Shown piece by piece: positions 1 through 11,516 of a stretch of DNA of 64,000 bases. Both the position numbers and the translations under genes were made by a program. The notes beneath the pieces were generated by a model. The model searched no databases and was not told the DNA's origin. It worked only from the letters and a program-made list of their open reading frames with translations. The DNA comes from Prosopocoilus inquinatus (Eukaryota; Arthropoda; Insecta; Coleoptera; Lucanidae), in assembly GCA_036172665.1 (NCBI GenBank), contig CM069876.1, positions 7,378,001 to 7,442,000 on the forward strand, written 5' to 3'. How positions within the stretch are numbered: the stretch's first letter is position 1; each line of letters opens with the position of its first letter.

Positions 1-989
1 CTTGTTGGAGTAAACACTCACTCTTAGACATCATTTTGTCGGGAAAAAACAACAATAACGCTGGATTAAAGATTAATAATTTTTCCAGGAAAACTTTATC
101 CACATTTAACACCGAGATCACAATTAATCCCAAAAATTTTTATGTGTGTATTATTAACACATCTAGTTGGGGCTTTAACAGACGGTCGCAGATTGAAACT
201 TAAAATTCAAAAATTTAAACCAATATTGGCCTAACTCAATTAAAACTTTGTAACTTACAATTACATCATCGCATAACTTCAATTGTCCTGGGCAATCAAA
301 AAAAAAGTAACAAATAAATAATCGTCGGTAATACTTGCTAATACATGTATAAGCAAATAAAATATAGGTATCTTTGGCTGGTTTTGACCGAAGAACGTAG
401 TTTACGATTACGTTATTAATTGGTTGTGTAATGTTGAATTTCCTTTAGCGTTTTATCTTTAATAACATAGCGAGAGAATCGGGCGGAGATTTATCTGCTT
501 CTGCGATGTAAACGTAAATGATGGGACGTAAGTTACTGTTGAGTTTCTTTCACCACGCTCTTCTTCATAAAGTAGTCTTAAGATAAGGCCGAAAACACCC
601 ACCGCAATATTTGCAGAGCACCAAGTCGTTATACTTTATTCTCCACAAAATACAGTCGGCTTTCCGAATGGGCTTCTAAATTTATACGTTTATGTATTTC
701 GAAACTAACGTAAATAAACAGAAGGTTTGTTTTGATGCAAGGCTGAAGACAATGGAAACTACTTTTTTGTCGGTCTCTTAAAATATTTCTTTGAGGCTCA
801 ATGAAATCCTGTTTACATCAAATCATGTGGAGTGGCTGCTTTGTAGCTATTATTACGTGTTTTAACTGTACAATAAGCACATAAAATAATACTTATGCTT
901 GTAAAGTTAGAAAAATATTACAGTTTTAATTTTATTTATCTCAACCAGACTTTCTAATCTTACCAGCGTACAGCGCGACTTCGGTTATA
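1..989. other. Unassigned AT-rich DNA
   Basis: I see no open frame of note, no transposon terminus pair and no RNA gene here. The stretch is AT-rich with short poly-A and poly-T runs, and could be intron or intergenic DNA. Confidence 0.5.
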
Positions 990-1157
990 CAGTGTGTCTC
1001 AGATTGAGTAGGCTACCATGGATAACTTTCATATTAGTGAAAGTAGAGATTTGGTTAAATGGGCAAAGCTTTGCAGTTTTATGCGCTTATTTAGATACTG
1101 TAGAGAACATTTGAAAATTTCGAATAGTTCCAATATTATCGCAGAACAACTGAAAAT
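990..1157 (+). repeat. Dispersed repeat, copy 1 of 2 in the window
   Basis: The segment begins TA-CAGTGTGTCTCAG, which resembles the ends of the TA-flanked MITEs elsewhere in the window. From about 1047 onward (GAGATTTGGTTAAATGGGC) it is clearly homologous, in the same orientation, to 63251-63407. Similarity ends in both copies after CTGAAAAT. No opposite terminus was found, so this is probably a truncated or one-ended MITE copy. Confidence 0.5.
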
Positions 1158-2174
1158 CGCTAGTTTCTTTAACGTCTAATAACTTCTTAATTATAAGAAA
1201 TATAAAAAAAAAAGTTTGATATAATAGTTACTAAGTCTCCTAAAATACAACTGAAAGTTAAGTCAAAATAAAATTCAAGATGGCGACTTTCAAGACATTG
1301 ATGCTAACTTTCTTATTTTCAATGGACGCCGTATTGGATTCTTACACGATCGTTTGCTTGTTTGCAGCAGAAGTATTATACCTACATGTAAGTTAACTTA
1401 AATTCAGTTTAAATCCGTCTAAGATATTTAAACTTTAAATTACTGTTTGTCACTGTTACGAAACATGACGGACTACACGAAAAGTCAATTAATACGTAAA
1501 CGTTAATTAGTGTACAGAACGCTCAAGTAGAAATTATATTTAAGAAACTATTACGGGCTGACGCAATGCGTACGAAATTCGCTGAGAACGAGAAAAAAAA
1601 ACTATTATATCACTGATAAAACCGATTCCACTTAAGTTAACAAACAATGGAGAAATTAGTTTGGCCAAGGCCGCAGCCCGAATTTTTTTTCGGGGAGGAG
1701 GGGTCCAAACCACACACCGCATATGAATGTAACATATTCATTAACATATTCGTTACATAATTACAGGTTATCCTTTGATATGTAAATGTCTCAGCGGGTA
1801 GATTGCGCGCGTTCGTTTGCGAGCCTACGAGTAATCAAAACTGATATACGAGTGTGTGTGCGTGTGTATGTATATCTATAAACAAAACTCATCTTTCATT
1901 AAGGTAGCGTCAAGATGAAAAAAATAATGAGAAGAACATATTAAGTGTCAAATATATTAGAATTGACCTGTTGCTCGCTGGGGGCATGCAATTTTGCTGA
2001 ACAAGGAAATTAATGTGAATTACTTAATTAATTCGGTCATTTGTTCGAAATATATATATGTATATTCGAAAACATTTGCTCCAGACTTAAATTTTATCCG
2101 AAAATCGCTTTTGTGACAGTAGTGGTTCTCAAAAGAATGGAAATTTAATCAATGTTTTGCCATAGTAATGAGTA
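1158..2174. other. Unassigned DNA with a short (TG)n tract
   Basis: No gene or transposon end pair is recognised. A short TG/CG-alternating tract lies at about 1850-1875. A 60-codon minus-strand frame (1540-1722) is not supported by any recognisable motif. Confidence 0.45.
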
Positions 2175-2378
2175 ATGATGTATAAAGATAAATACTGGAA
2201 AATGAGTCTGTTAAATATTCATGCCCCAACCAAAGAGAAAGATGTGGAAGAAAAAGGGGAGTTCTATGAGGAAATAGACACGTGGTACAACAAAATTCCG
2301 AAATATTATGTTAAAATAATAATAGGCGACCTCAATGTGAAAATACGGAAAGAACAAATATTCAGACCACGGTGAACA

Positions 2379-2640
2379 ATATGTTAGGTGACGCCACAAG
2401 AGTACTCAGCCGTGTGTCGATATGTGCACAAAAGCGCGAGATCAATTGCGAGAGCGACAGCTGAAAGAGGAGTTCAAATGTCAATGGGTGAGAGAGAACG
2501 GTGTTTAATCCTTCAGCATGAGATAACATTAGCAGATGTGTGCACGATCCGAATGCCCGCGCTACTACCTATTGATATTTTACTGTGATCCAGACCAACA
2601 ATAGGTATACATAGCAAATACGAGGAAACGGAAGAAAGGA
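2379..2640. repeat. Insertion of different composition inside the LINE
   Basis: Between the endonuclease segment ending near 2375 and the next LINE-like text (HKTT..SPDKK, about 2720) lies about 260 bp with less A-bias and more C/G. It is probably foreign DNA inserted in the LINE. No clear terminal repeats were found, so the edges are approximate. Confidence 0.3.
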
Positions 2641-3782
2641 AATGGGAATATACTGTTAGAGTATGCGACATGAAAGCAGCTAAGAATAGTATCCACATAC
2701 TTTGAGCAGAAAAATATCCATAAAACAACTGGACATCCCCCGACAAAAAGATCAAATTGGCCGTATAATGTTTGAGGCTAAACATAACAGATTGGTGAAT
2801 AACGCGAGAAATTGCAGGAGGATTGGATGCAAATAATGACCACATGATGGTATGAGCAAGACTAAAAATATTGGACACCTCTCAATGACAACAATCACAA
2901 AAGATCCAAAGCTTACTACGATATGAAAAAGTTAAATGACGAGGAAATAGGTCAGTAGGAAATGTAACAATGTAAAGCTTGATAGAGACAACATCGAAGG
3001 AAAATAGAAACACATCGAAAAAACGATAACAGGAGCGGCAAAAATACTAAAATCAGGAAAAAGGTAAAAATGGTTTGACAAGGAATGTTGGAAAGTAATA
3101 GGAACCAAAAAGAAGACAAGAATAAAAACTGTAAACTTACAAACAGAAGAAACAAACAATAAAAGAAAATCATTGGTATGGAGGAAAATTGAAAAAATTG
3201 GATGACGATTACAAAAATAAACAAGTCAAAGAATTCTACAGAGAGATGAGGACAGCTAAAAGAAAAAAACAGGGGCAAAATGTTAATATGTAAGAAAAAG
3301 ATGGAAATTTAGCAGTAAGCTTAACAGAAAAACTGAATAAATGGGCAGAACATTTTAAGGAAGCATTAAACGGAGAGGAAGAGATGTATGAGAAATACGA
3401 AGCAATAATATCTAAGACAACAGGAGACAAATAAACCCAACCAAGAAGAATTAATAGAAATACTCAGAAGCCTACAAAATAATAAAGCCCCAAGTGAAAA
3501 CTGTATAACAGCAGAAATGATAAAAGCTGTGGGGGTAGATTTAGAAAACGAAATATACGAGTAGGACGCAAGAAATCTGGGAAACAAAAAGGACGTGGGT
3601 GAGCTGAAGAGAATCACTCACTTGTTCAATACACAAAAAAGGAAAAAAAAACAATATGTCCTACAGCCTTACTGGTTGTCGTGTACAAAATAGTAGCGGT
3701 GACTATCAAAAACAGGCTAAAAGAGAAAACCTATTCTATTAGTCTACTCTGGGAGAGTATCAATGCGGATTCAGGAAAACTA

Positions 3783-3983
3783 TAGTCTACTTTTTATTGA
3801 TAGGCGGAAAACTCGAAGTGCTAAATGAATGTGGTTCTCCTATTAGTCAGTTATTTGTGTTCTTTTTCATTTTATTAAAATAGTAACAATTGGGGTAAAT
3901 TTTGAAATTTTTTTGTCTTCTGATAGTTATGCAATACGTTATATCAATCTATAAACATCCGCCTATCGATAAAAAGTAGAGTA
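3783..3983. mobile_element. TA-flanked MITE inside the LINE RT domain
   Basis: About 27-bp inverted ends are visible: TAGTCTACTTTTTATTGATA at the left and its near-complement ending TAAAAAGTAGAGTA at the right. TA lies on both sides (3781-3782 and 3984-3985). The MITE sits directly after the RT motif GFRK, interrupting the LINE, so it is younger than the LINE. It has no coding capacity. TA duplication suggests Tc1/mariner-type mobilisation. Confidence 0.75.
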
Positions 3984-4349
3984 TAGATCGATTACTAATT
4001 ACGGACCAGACATCCCTCGATTAAACAAATCCAAGATAACAGCTTAGAATAAAATCTGCGGCTGCACAGTCTTCTTGGATTTTAAACGAGTGTACGACTC
4101 CGTAAATAGAGGAGAACTGTACAAGATAATGGAAGAACTCAATATTCCAAGCAAAATAATTCGTATGGTAAGAATAACTTTGCATGACTGAGAAAATAGA
4201 GTGCTGGTTGAAGGTAAAGTGTCAGCCAAGTTTAAGGTGAAGAGAGGATTTAGACAAGGAGATCCCATGTCGACAAGCATCTAATTTGATACTACAAAAG
4301 ACAATCCGTGAATCAAGAGTAGAAACAGATGGAACGATATATACGTAGA

Positions 4350-4567
4350 CATATATACAAATGATGTAGCAGTGTTTACAAGAACAAAAGAGAACCCTAA
4401 AAAAACCATAAGCAGAATAGAAGAAAGAGGAGGCATGAAAGGACTGGAAAAAAATTAACAAAAAACAAAAAACACGGAGGTTATAAGGAGAATAAGAAGA
4501 ATAAGAGTTTAGAAGTAATAAAGAAAGGTAAAATGACACGTTAGAAAAAGTGGATAAATTTAATTTA
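4350..4567 (+). repeat. Direct repeat A1 (LINE segment)
   Basis: This LINE segment, GATGTAGCAGTG through the run GATAAATTTAATTTA, recurs at 6937-7160 with only scattered differences. The two copies flank 2.37 kb of T-rich DNA. See the finding on the duplication. Confidence 0.85.
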
Positions 4568-5030
4568 ATTTAAAAGTAAATTATTTGCAAAGGAAACATA
4601 AAGAAGAAAGGAAATTCCCGTCAATCTTTTCAATAATAGTAATCGTTTGTTTTTTTTCTGTCCCTTATCCTTTCAGTTCCTCTTTTATTTTGTTTAATGT
4701 AAAATGTAAATGTTTCAAAGACTGCCAGAACTGCTTTTTCTCTGCGGTGCCTCATCATTTGTTTTCTCTTTTATATTCTTAATGTATCGATCGACTTTCG
4801 CTTTGTATTTATATATTTTTTCAATTGACTTTTGTTCAAAAATGTCCTTCAGTCTCCTTTTTTTAATTATGCTTAAAATATCAAATTTTTCTCGGCCCTC
4901 ACCTTGTTTTCTATTTTACATTTTCTGCGTACCATCAAGCTTTTATTTGTTTTTTCTTCAATCTTACTCATTCGAAAATTATGGCAATGGCAAAACGGAA
5001 ATAAATGTATATTATTATTATTATTAAAAC
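4568..5030 (+). repeat. T-rich LINE-3'-tail-like segment ending in (TTA)n
   Basis: T-rich DNA ends in AATAAATGTATATTATTATTATTATTA, i.e. a possible polyadenylation hexamer (AATAAA) followed by a TTA microsatellite at about 5010-5028. The same arrangement is seen at 18541-19033 and, inverted, at 63420-63430, where LINE C-termini are recognisable. I infer a 3' UTR and tail of another LINE on the plus strand. The translations of this stretch (4585-5027) are hydrophobic only because of T-richness. Confidence 0.45.
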
Positions 5031-6936
5031 ACATTTAAAGAACTTACTATTTGATTGAATTTTGTTTTTTTTTCGTTGCTCTCTGTTGCTCCAATTAGTG
5101 GCGTACTGAAGATTTAAAATTTGTTCCATTAAATTTTGTACTTTTTTGTTTTGTTTTAAAACCCAATTGTTTTTGTTTTGTTTTTAAAATCCGACTGTTT
5201 CTGTTTTGTTTTTAAAACACAAATGTTTTTATTCGTTTTTCAAAAATATTTTTCAAAGCCGGTTGTTTTGGTTTTTTATGTTTTAAGTTTTTAGAAAAAC
5301 AGCCGTCGGTGGTCTTTCGTCGTTTTCTTCGATTAACATTTCTTTTAGCAATACTTATTGCATTTATCTCTTGTTTCGTTTATCTTTTCTTTAATAAATT
5401 ACAAAGCCATCGTTTTTCGTTTTTTCGTTTAAATTTCGTTAAATTCAGTTGTTTCCTTCCGACTGTTCTTTTCTTTCTGTTTTTTGAGAACGTAATTTTC
5501 TAGTTGCCCTTTTCTCGACAGGTCGATTGTTTCCTTCCGACTGCCTTTTGTGTGTTTTTTTTTTTAACACTCGTTTTGAGATACTTTCTTTTTCATTTAA
5601 TTTTGTTTCGTTCAGTAATGTCTTTCCTTCCGTTTTTTGTTTTTGTTTTAAGTAATATATTTCACCGGCGATTGTTTTTTACTTTTTTAATTTATCAGAG
5701 AATAAAAATTTTGAAAATTTGCCTGGCTTTCGAGTCGCAACTTTTTCGTCCTTTCTTCAATCGGTCGACTGTCATTTGTCTTAACGATTACGGTTTATTT
5801 TCTTTTATATATTTTTTCCGTTCAGTTCTTTTCTACCGATTGTCTTTTGTTTTCGAAAACTTATGGCTATGCCGTTTTTCATCTTTTTCGTCGATCGCTC
5901 GATTTTAGATGTCATTATTTGTTTTAATGACATTAGTTTTTTTCCTATTGTTTTTTCTTTCATTCGGTTGCTTTCGTCCGATTGTTTCTTGACTTGTAAA
6001 AACTTTTGTTACTTTCAAGTCGTCAGCGTCGTTTTCTTCGATCCGTAGATTATCATTATTTGTTTTCTTCTAACTTTTTTTTTAACTTGGGACTTTCTGG
6101 CCGCTGAGTTTCGCAGTTTCCTTCAATCGGTCGATTATCGTTTGTTATAACGATAGCGTTTCACACTTAATTGGATCAGTGTTTCTGCTTCTTCTTATTA
6201 CATTTCAACGGCAACTGTTTCCTGTTTTATAGTTAAATTCTTAGAGAATTGGTGAATTTTCAGAAAACTTTTGAAGAAATAATTTTCTTCTTAATTTTCT
6301 TCGATCGATCAATTATCATTTGTTTTATCCGATGTGTTTTTCTTTGACAATTGTGTTAGGTTTTTCGTTTCAATTTTATTTATGATTGTGATTCATCCAA
6401 GCACAAATTTTTTCTCAAGAATGGACGTAAAGAGCCTAACGTAAAAATCGACTTTAATAACACATTCTTTTTAAGACCGAGGGAGGAGGGAGGGGAGGGA
6501 CTGAAGAGACTTCCTCCTTTCGACTGCCAAAATATATTTACTAATTCTTTTTTTAATTTTGCATAATTTACCGCAGTCTTCACAACATCCCACCTCTGCC
6601 ACCAAACTCTAGGAACAAAGATTAAAACAAATATCTAGAAAACTACCTACTCATTTTCTATTATGAAATTTATTTAGAGAAAGTGCTTCAACCAGACCTT
6701 AATTTTGGATCCAAACATGTAAGTACAAATATGCAGAGTGTTCCATTAAAGAAATCACAATGTTAGTTTATATCACGATTATGGGATGTGCATTTGTTTT
6801 TCTGTAAATATCAGCAATAGTCTGTAAAAGTTTCATATTAAATTTTTTTTTAAGATCAAAAAAAAGGGGGTAGGAATTTACCCTGTACAGAATTTTACCG
6901 TATGTTTTTATTTTGTATTTGTTTATCTATTGTATA
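5031..6936. repeat. Extremely T-rich, degenerate tandem-like region
   Basis: The plus strand is dominated by T runs broken by short recurring phrases such as TTTTGTTTTTAAAA (about 5145-5235) and CGATTGTTTCCTTCCGACTG or similar (5440-6140). It is best described as degenerate tandem or polypyrimidine DNA. The long plus-strand frames in it (for example 5504-5908) translate to Phe/Leu/Ser-rich peptides without motifs. I do not consider them genes. At its right end (about 6400-6930) composition becomes more balanced without recognisable features. Confidence 0.6.
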
Positions 6937-7160
6937 CATATATACGAATTACGAATGATGTAGCAGTGATTACAAGAACAAAAGAGAACCCTAAAAAAAC
7001 CATAAACAGAATAGAAGAAAGAGGAGGCATGAAAGGACTGGAAAAAAATGAACAAAAAACAAAAAACTCGGAGGTTATAAGGAGAATAAGAAGAACAAGA
7101 GTTTAGAAGTAATAAACAAAAGTAAAATTACACTTTAGAAAAAGTTGGTAAATTTAATTA
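6937..7160 (+). repeat. Direct repeat A2 (LINE segment)
   Basis: Second copy of 4350-4567. It carries the same stops and diverges by scattered substitutions. After 7160 it continues into the authentic 3' part of the LINE, whereas copy A1 runs into T-rich DNA, so A2 appears to be the copy still joined to the downstream element. Confidence 0.85.
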
Positions 7161-7560
7161 TCTGGAAGTAAGAATAACAGAAAATGGACACGAAAAGCAG
7201 AGATACAAGAAAGAATAACAAAAGAACAAAGAAATTGCAGGGCAATGCATCAAATATTGAATTAAAAAAATATATCAAGAAAAGTAAAAGAAAGAATATA
7301 CAATATGACAATCGGCAGACCCTCGATGACATATGGATGCAAAACTTGGAAACTGAATGCAAGAGTAGGAGAGACATTAGAGATATGAGAAACAAAAAAA
7401 AAATATATGGAGGGAAGAAAAAAGAAGGACTGTGGTGAAGAAGGACCAACTATGAATTAGAAAGCCTATACTCAACAGCCCTTAAAAGCCTTATCAATGT
7501 AAGGAGGCAAGGATCAAAGAAAAAAGACCGGCAAGGCAAGCCCTAATAAAGGGAGCCATT
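6937..7560 (+). pseudogene. APE-type LINE polyprotein remnant, 3' part
   Basis: Continuation of the LINE at 2175-4567. After the repeated segment the translations in shifting frames give FNYLEVRIT (normally xYLGVxI), then about 7320-7345 the remnant of the Y-G-C-E-T-W-K-L-N type motif (ORF text MQNLETE), RRTNYELESLY near 7440 and RPARQALIKGA near 7525-7555. These mark the connection/thumb and C-terminal region of insect APE-type LINEs. Multiple stops and frameshifts are present, so no functional product is expected. The 3' end is at about 7560, where a MITE-like sequence follows. Confidence 0.75.
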
Positions 7561-7673
7561 AGGTGCATTTAGACGAAGAGCATTCGCGAGTGATTTAGGA
7601 AACGCTCATTCCAATCGCGCGTGATGGATTTTTGGTGTAAATTCAAATAATAGCAAGGGTTTAAACGTACCTA
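7561..7673. mobile_element. Possible short MITE
   Basis: Weak inverted ends, AGGTGCATTTAGAC at the left and GTTTAAACGTACCT at the right, flanked by ATT/AAT. Only about 12 of 14 end positions pair. It begins exactly where LINE similarity stops. Confidence 0.35.
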
Positions 7674-8004
7674 ATTCATCAGTCATCATTTTACCGGGGA
7701 ATTTGCCAAGCGATATTTGCTGCGTTTGCTTTTGTACACAGAGGACAGTAATGCATGGCTATATTTTTAAAATGAGATAAACAACAAATATGCAAATGTT
7801 TGACGATCCATTAGTAAATAATTCCTATAATCTTCAGGGCTATAGTAAATGACCAGATCTTTCCCAGTCCATTCTCCATTCCTTCACCCAAGTGGAACGT
7901 TTTCCTTCTTTAAGTTCATTAGTAAAAATGTAAGCAGCTAAACAAGCCAAAGCGTATTTTTTTATGATATACGATTCTAAAGAAAACTTCAGATTTTAAA
8001 CGTG
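7674..8004. other. Unassigned DNA
   Basis: About 330 bp in which I see no feature. Confidence 0.4.
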
Positions 8005-8013
8005 ACGCACGAC

Positions 8014-8832
8014 GGGTCTAGGACAATTCGCCATCGCCGATTTGTCGTCGCCAATTCACCGTCGCCGATTCGTCGTAGGTACAATTTACCGCCGGAAAAC
8101 TCGCCGTCGGTAAATTCGGCGTCAGTTATTAAAGTTTTAAGTTCAGGTACATATCCAAATAATAATATACCGATAATTATATGTAAATAAAATAAAGAAG
8201 TTAACACAATTAATGGAAAATAAAATAATTTGTTATTAATTAAATGTGATACATAGATAAAGAAACAGATAAAAAAATTTGGTCTTCCAGGAAGTATTTT
8301 TTATTCTTCAGGGTGTTCGTAAAATCCTTCCAATTCTTCTTTTTTATATTTTCAAATTCTGCTCAAAATCATATTGATTTTCATATCAATCAAAATCACT
8401 ACACATCAAAAGTCGACTGCTTTCAAAATATTGATTCATGAAAGCTCGTCATTTAAAATTATAAATTGAAAAAAGGGTTCCATTAAAAAAAATAGAATTA
8501 TGATTATGTGTACGTACAGCACCAATTTGTTCGTAATTTTGTTTCTTACGGTGGTCGCACAGTAATTAGGAATTTAATAATTTAATTACGAAACAATAGT
8601 AAAGTCCATTTTAATTTACTTGAAATGTACTGAAATTATAGTTATTTTCTTCAATTCGTAGGTATAACTTGGATATTAACTAAAATGGTCAGAAAGTGTT
8701 TTAAAGCTTATCAAGCTAAATAAAGCAGTAACATGTGACGGCGAATTGGGCGGACGGTAAATTGGATCGGCGACGAATTGGCGACGGTGAATCGACGACG
8801 GAGAATTGGCGACGGCGAATCGTCCCATCCCC
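8014..8832. mobile_element. Foldback element with modular GC-rich inverted ends and 9-bp target duplication
   Basis: The element begins GGGTCTAGGACAATTCGCC and ends GGCGAATCGTCCCATCCCC. Inside each end a ~12-15-bp module (variants of AATTCGCCGTCGCC) is reiterated for about 110 bp, in opposite orientation at the two ends. The flanks carry a perfect 9-bp direct repeat, ACGCACGAC, at 8005-8013 and 8833-8841. The ~600-bp interior is AT-rich and noncoding; the ORFs at the ends only read through the modules. A 9-bp duplication fits Mutator-like mobilisation, but that assignment is inference. Confidence 0.85.
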
Positions 8833-8841
8833 ACGCACGAC

Positions 8842-9446
8842 AGTACATAAATGGCTGAAATTAATCATTTCCCATTCCATCACGCGTGCAGTCACTTTCA
8901 TTAATCGTTAGTCAAAATTTTCTAGGTAGGGTCCAAATACCCGTAATATCGCACGTTACTCGAACGCACACACCTGTCTTGTGCTATGGAGCGTACATCT
9001 AAAGGCATCTATTGGAAGAAAAGGCAAGGGCAGACCCCGCACTACATGGAATCCGAGAGTAAAATAAGATCTGGAATTAATGGGAATCCCGCACTGGGAA
9101 AAGCTAACAGGAGACAAAAAAATTGGAAACAAGTTTGCAACCAAGCCGAGACTTCTAGGTCCCATCGAGCTACATTTATGGATGGATGGATGAATGATGA
9201 ATGCATTTATTCTCGAGTTATAAGAGATTAGTACACAGACATAAAAATTTTATTGGATAAATAAATATTATCTCCTAATTGGTGTTACAATATGGATAAA
9301 GTTTTATTTGAGAAGTTGTTAATTCTTATCTAGTTTAGTGTTACTGTTGTCTCTTCACAACTAAATTGCGTCTAATAATAAGTGTTAAAATATTTTACTA
9401 CAACAAGGATAAGCTAATTTTCTGTTTAACACCATACAGTAAATAT
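8842..9446. other. Unassigned DNA with a (GGAT)n-like tract
   Basis: No gene is recognised. An 81-codon frame at 8986-9231 shows no motif. A short GGAT/GAAT tract is present at about 9180-9205. Confidence 0.4.
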
Positions 9447-9711
9447 ATCGTCGGTCTACAAGGAAAGGTGACACCAAGTCCACCGATAATATTTTTGAGT
9501 TATTAGAATTTTTAATATTTGCTTGTGATTATAAAATCAATTAATTTAGATCAGGTTAGTTTATATTGATTTTTATGAACAATGGAGTTTCTAGAATATG
9601 TATTTTAAATTAAAAAACATTGAATGCAAGGTACATGGGCAAATATTAAAATTCTAATCATTCAAAACTACTGTCGATGGACTTGGTCACCTTCTCTTGT
9701 AGAACGACGAT
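9447..9711. mobile_element. MITE with ~85-bp inverted ends
   Basis: Left end ATCGTCGGTCTACAAGGAAA and right end complementary to ATCGTCGTTCTACAAGAGAA. Pairing continues inward through GGTGACACCAAGTCCA and the AT-rich TTAGAATTTTTAATATTTGC. The length is 265 bp. There is no coding capacity. The target duplication is unclear. Confidence 0.75.
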
Positions 9712-9944
9712 AGTATATGTTAGCCAGCCTAATTTAATAAGTAGGAGTTGAGTTCTCTGGATTAGTGAAAATCATCTCCACACGTAATAACAAAAAAAGG
9801 TAAAATTGTTATCCTATAGGTGCCATATCAACGTTGTACCAACTACGGTGAATGCTTACATTAGACTCAAACCGTCATTTTATTTCGCGTTAACAATAAT
9901 ATCAACAAAAAGTTGATAACAATTAGTGAAACATAGTGAAACAG

Positions 9945-11010
9945 AGCAACACTAACCAGGTGCCAAATTGCAAAAAACAAATTTATCAGAGACATTTCGA
10001 AAATCAATCTCATTTGAGTCCCAAATGCGTTTGGCTAGCACTGGTGGCTACTGGAATGTGATGCGTAATGTGCTTTTAAATCAGGTTGATTAACTTTTAA
10101 TGTTTGAGAAACTGTATCACCGTGTCAACAAATAGTAAAAGCTATGTGATGTAATTTACGAATTATGCAACAGATATTCGATGTGAAATTCTTGTTATAC
10201 GCCCATTCACATGACTGATGAATAGGCCACCATACACAAAGCGTCTTAGGGGTAGATTACTTGGCCAAATTTAACATATTGTTTAATTTATTGAAACTTC
10301 GGATACTCCTAGATGCACGTTTTAACTCGCGTACTTGGAGCGCAAGATTTTTCTTCTGCTTTGCACGAGCAAGTCTGCGTGCCAAGTATTATACCACCTA
10401 AGAGCTTTCGAAAGTTCTGTGTGAATGTCGGCCTAATGAATCACGTTCGCCGGACAGTTATTTGCATTTTTTTGATTTCTTTTGCTCTAGAAAAAACGCA
10501 GTTTCGTCACCGTGTTAATGGAGTCTTGATAAACTGAATTTTTCATTTGTAATGTTTGATTAAATATAAGATTCCCTTCACTTTAATTCGATTAATTATC
10601 TCGCATATGCAGCAATTGCAAACACGTAAAACACTCTAGTAATAATTACGTTAAATTAAAAAAAAAAATCCTAAATGACCGCGATAGGCATTAAGAACAC
10701 ATTATTCCATTCTTCATTGCTGTATTCCGCAACGACAAGTAATCTCAAAAATGCACTAATTTCACTAAATTTCTGACAAAATTATTAATGTATCCCCACT
10801 TAAATCAAGTTCATTGTTCGTATTACGCAATCTTTCCTTAGAGAATCGTAAAAAGAAGTTTTGCGTTTTCAGTTCAAGGTTAAATGTTCGTGGTTTGTGT
10901 TTCTCTCCCTCGAAAGTCTATTGCTACTGTGACGCATTCAGCTATTCCAGTGACCACCAATAAGTTATATCTGTGATTAACGGATCGGACACTTATTCTT
11001 AATCACCCTG
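9945..11010. mobile_element. TIR-element family B, degraded long copy
   Basis: The right end, GATCGGACACTTATTCTTAATCACCCTG followed by TA (11011-11012), matches the right end of the copy at 11517-12025. The left portion (ATTGCAAAAAACAAATTTAT from about 9965) matches that copy's left portion. The middle is longer than in the other copy and probably holds unrelated insertions. The left terminus is not preserved. The frame at 10313-10537 lies inside and has no recognisable motif. Confidence 0.4.
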
Positions 11011-11012
11011 TA

Positions 11013-11516
11013 TGCTAATATTTATTTATGTTTCTTATCTAAAATCCAAATAATTAATATTCATTCACAATTAACAAAGAAATAAAACTGACGCCGTTAT
11101 GCGTGTGGATTACAAATTGCAGTCTAAACAAGAAAATAAAGCAACTACTTCTGCTACAAATACTTAATGATATACCAAACGAGTACAAACGATAAAATGG
11201 GGTTTAAACTGCAACTACTATAGATGACCCATTCTTAAATAAATTGGTCTTAGAATTATTGGACGAAAAAAATGTTTGAATTACGATTATAATCGTATAT
11301 AATAATTACCAGAGTCTATCTCAAATAATTCCAGAACGCGTAACTGCTTCCCACTCAGCGCGATTCAGCACCGTACACTTAGATCCTGACGGGATATGCA
11401 TCACTCGATGACCGCGGACCAATGAAAAGTGAATTAAATTGGATAAACTCTGATTATTACTTATGACCGTGTAGAAATAATAAACTTAGAAATATTTATC
11501 CTGTTTCACTTTCTAT
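11013..11516. other. Unassigned DNA
   Basis: About 500 bp of AT-rich sequence between the two family-B copies. No feature is recognised. Confidence 0.4.

Larger units (their letters stand above)
2175..4567 (+). pseudogene. APE-type LINE polyprotein remnant, 5' part (endonuclease and RT)
   Basis: This is a decayed non-LTR retrotransposon reading on the plus strand. The first frame (2175-2375) shows the apurinic-type endonuclease signatures NIHAPTKEK and IIIGDLNVKI, which normally cut the target and nick-prime reverse transcription. Further on come NNKAPSENCITAEMIK (about 3480), YQCGFRK (about 3762) and, near 4080-4280, LDFKRVYDSVNR and RGFRQGDPMSTS, all diagnostic of the RT fingers and palm. 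The catalytic box region near 4353 reads YTNDV instead of Y-x-D-D, so the active site is lost. Several stops and frameshifts break the frame. The element continues after a T-rich insertion at 6937-7560. The plus strand is strongly A/purine-rich, typical of LINE sense strands. The clade is not assigned; the C-terminal type is common in insect genomes. Confidence 0.85.

Noticed and set aside
2513..3617. Minus-strand frames of 64-121 codons, hydrophobic
   Set aside because: They are the antisense of the A-rich LINE, whose plus-strand translations carry real endonuclease/RT motifs.
5309..6048. Three long plus-strand frames (64, 134, 61 codons) of Phe/Leu-rich membrane-like peptides
   Set aside because: They arise from T-rich DNA in overlapping frames, show no signal-anchor logic or conserved motif, and similar frames occur wherever the plus strand is T-rich.
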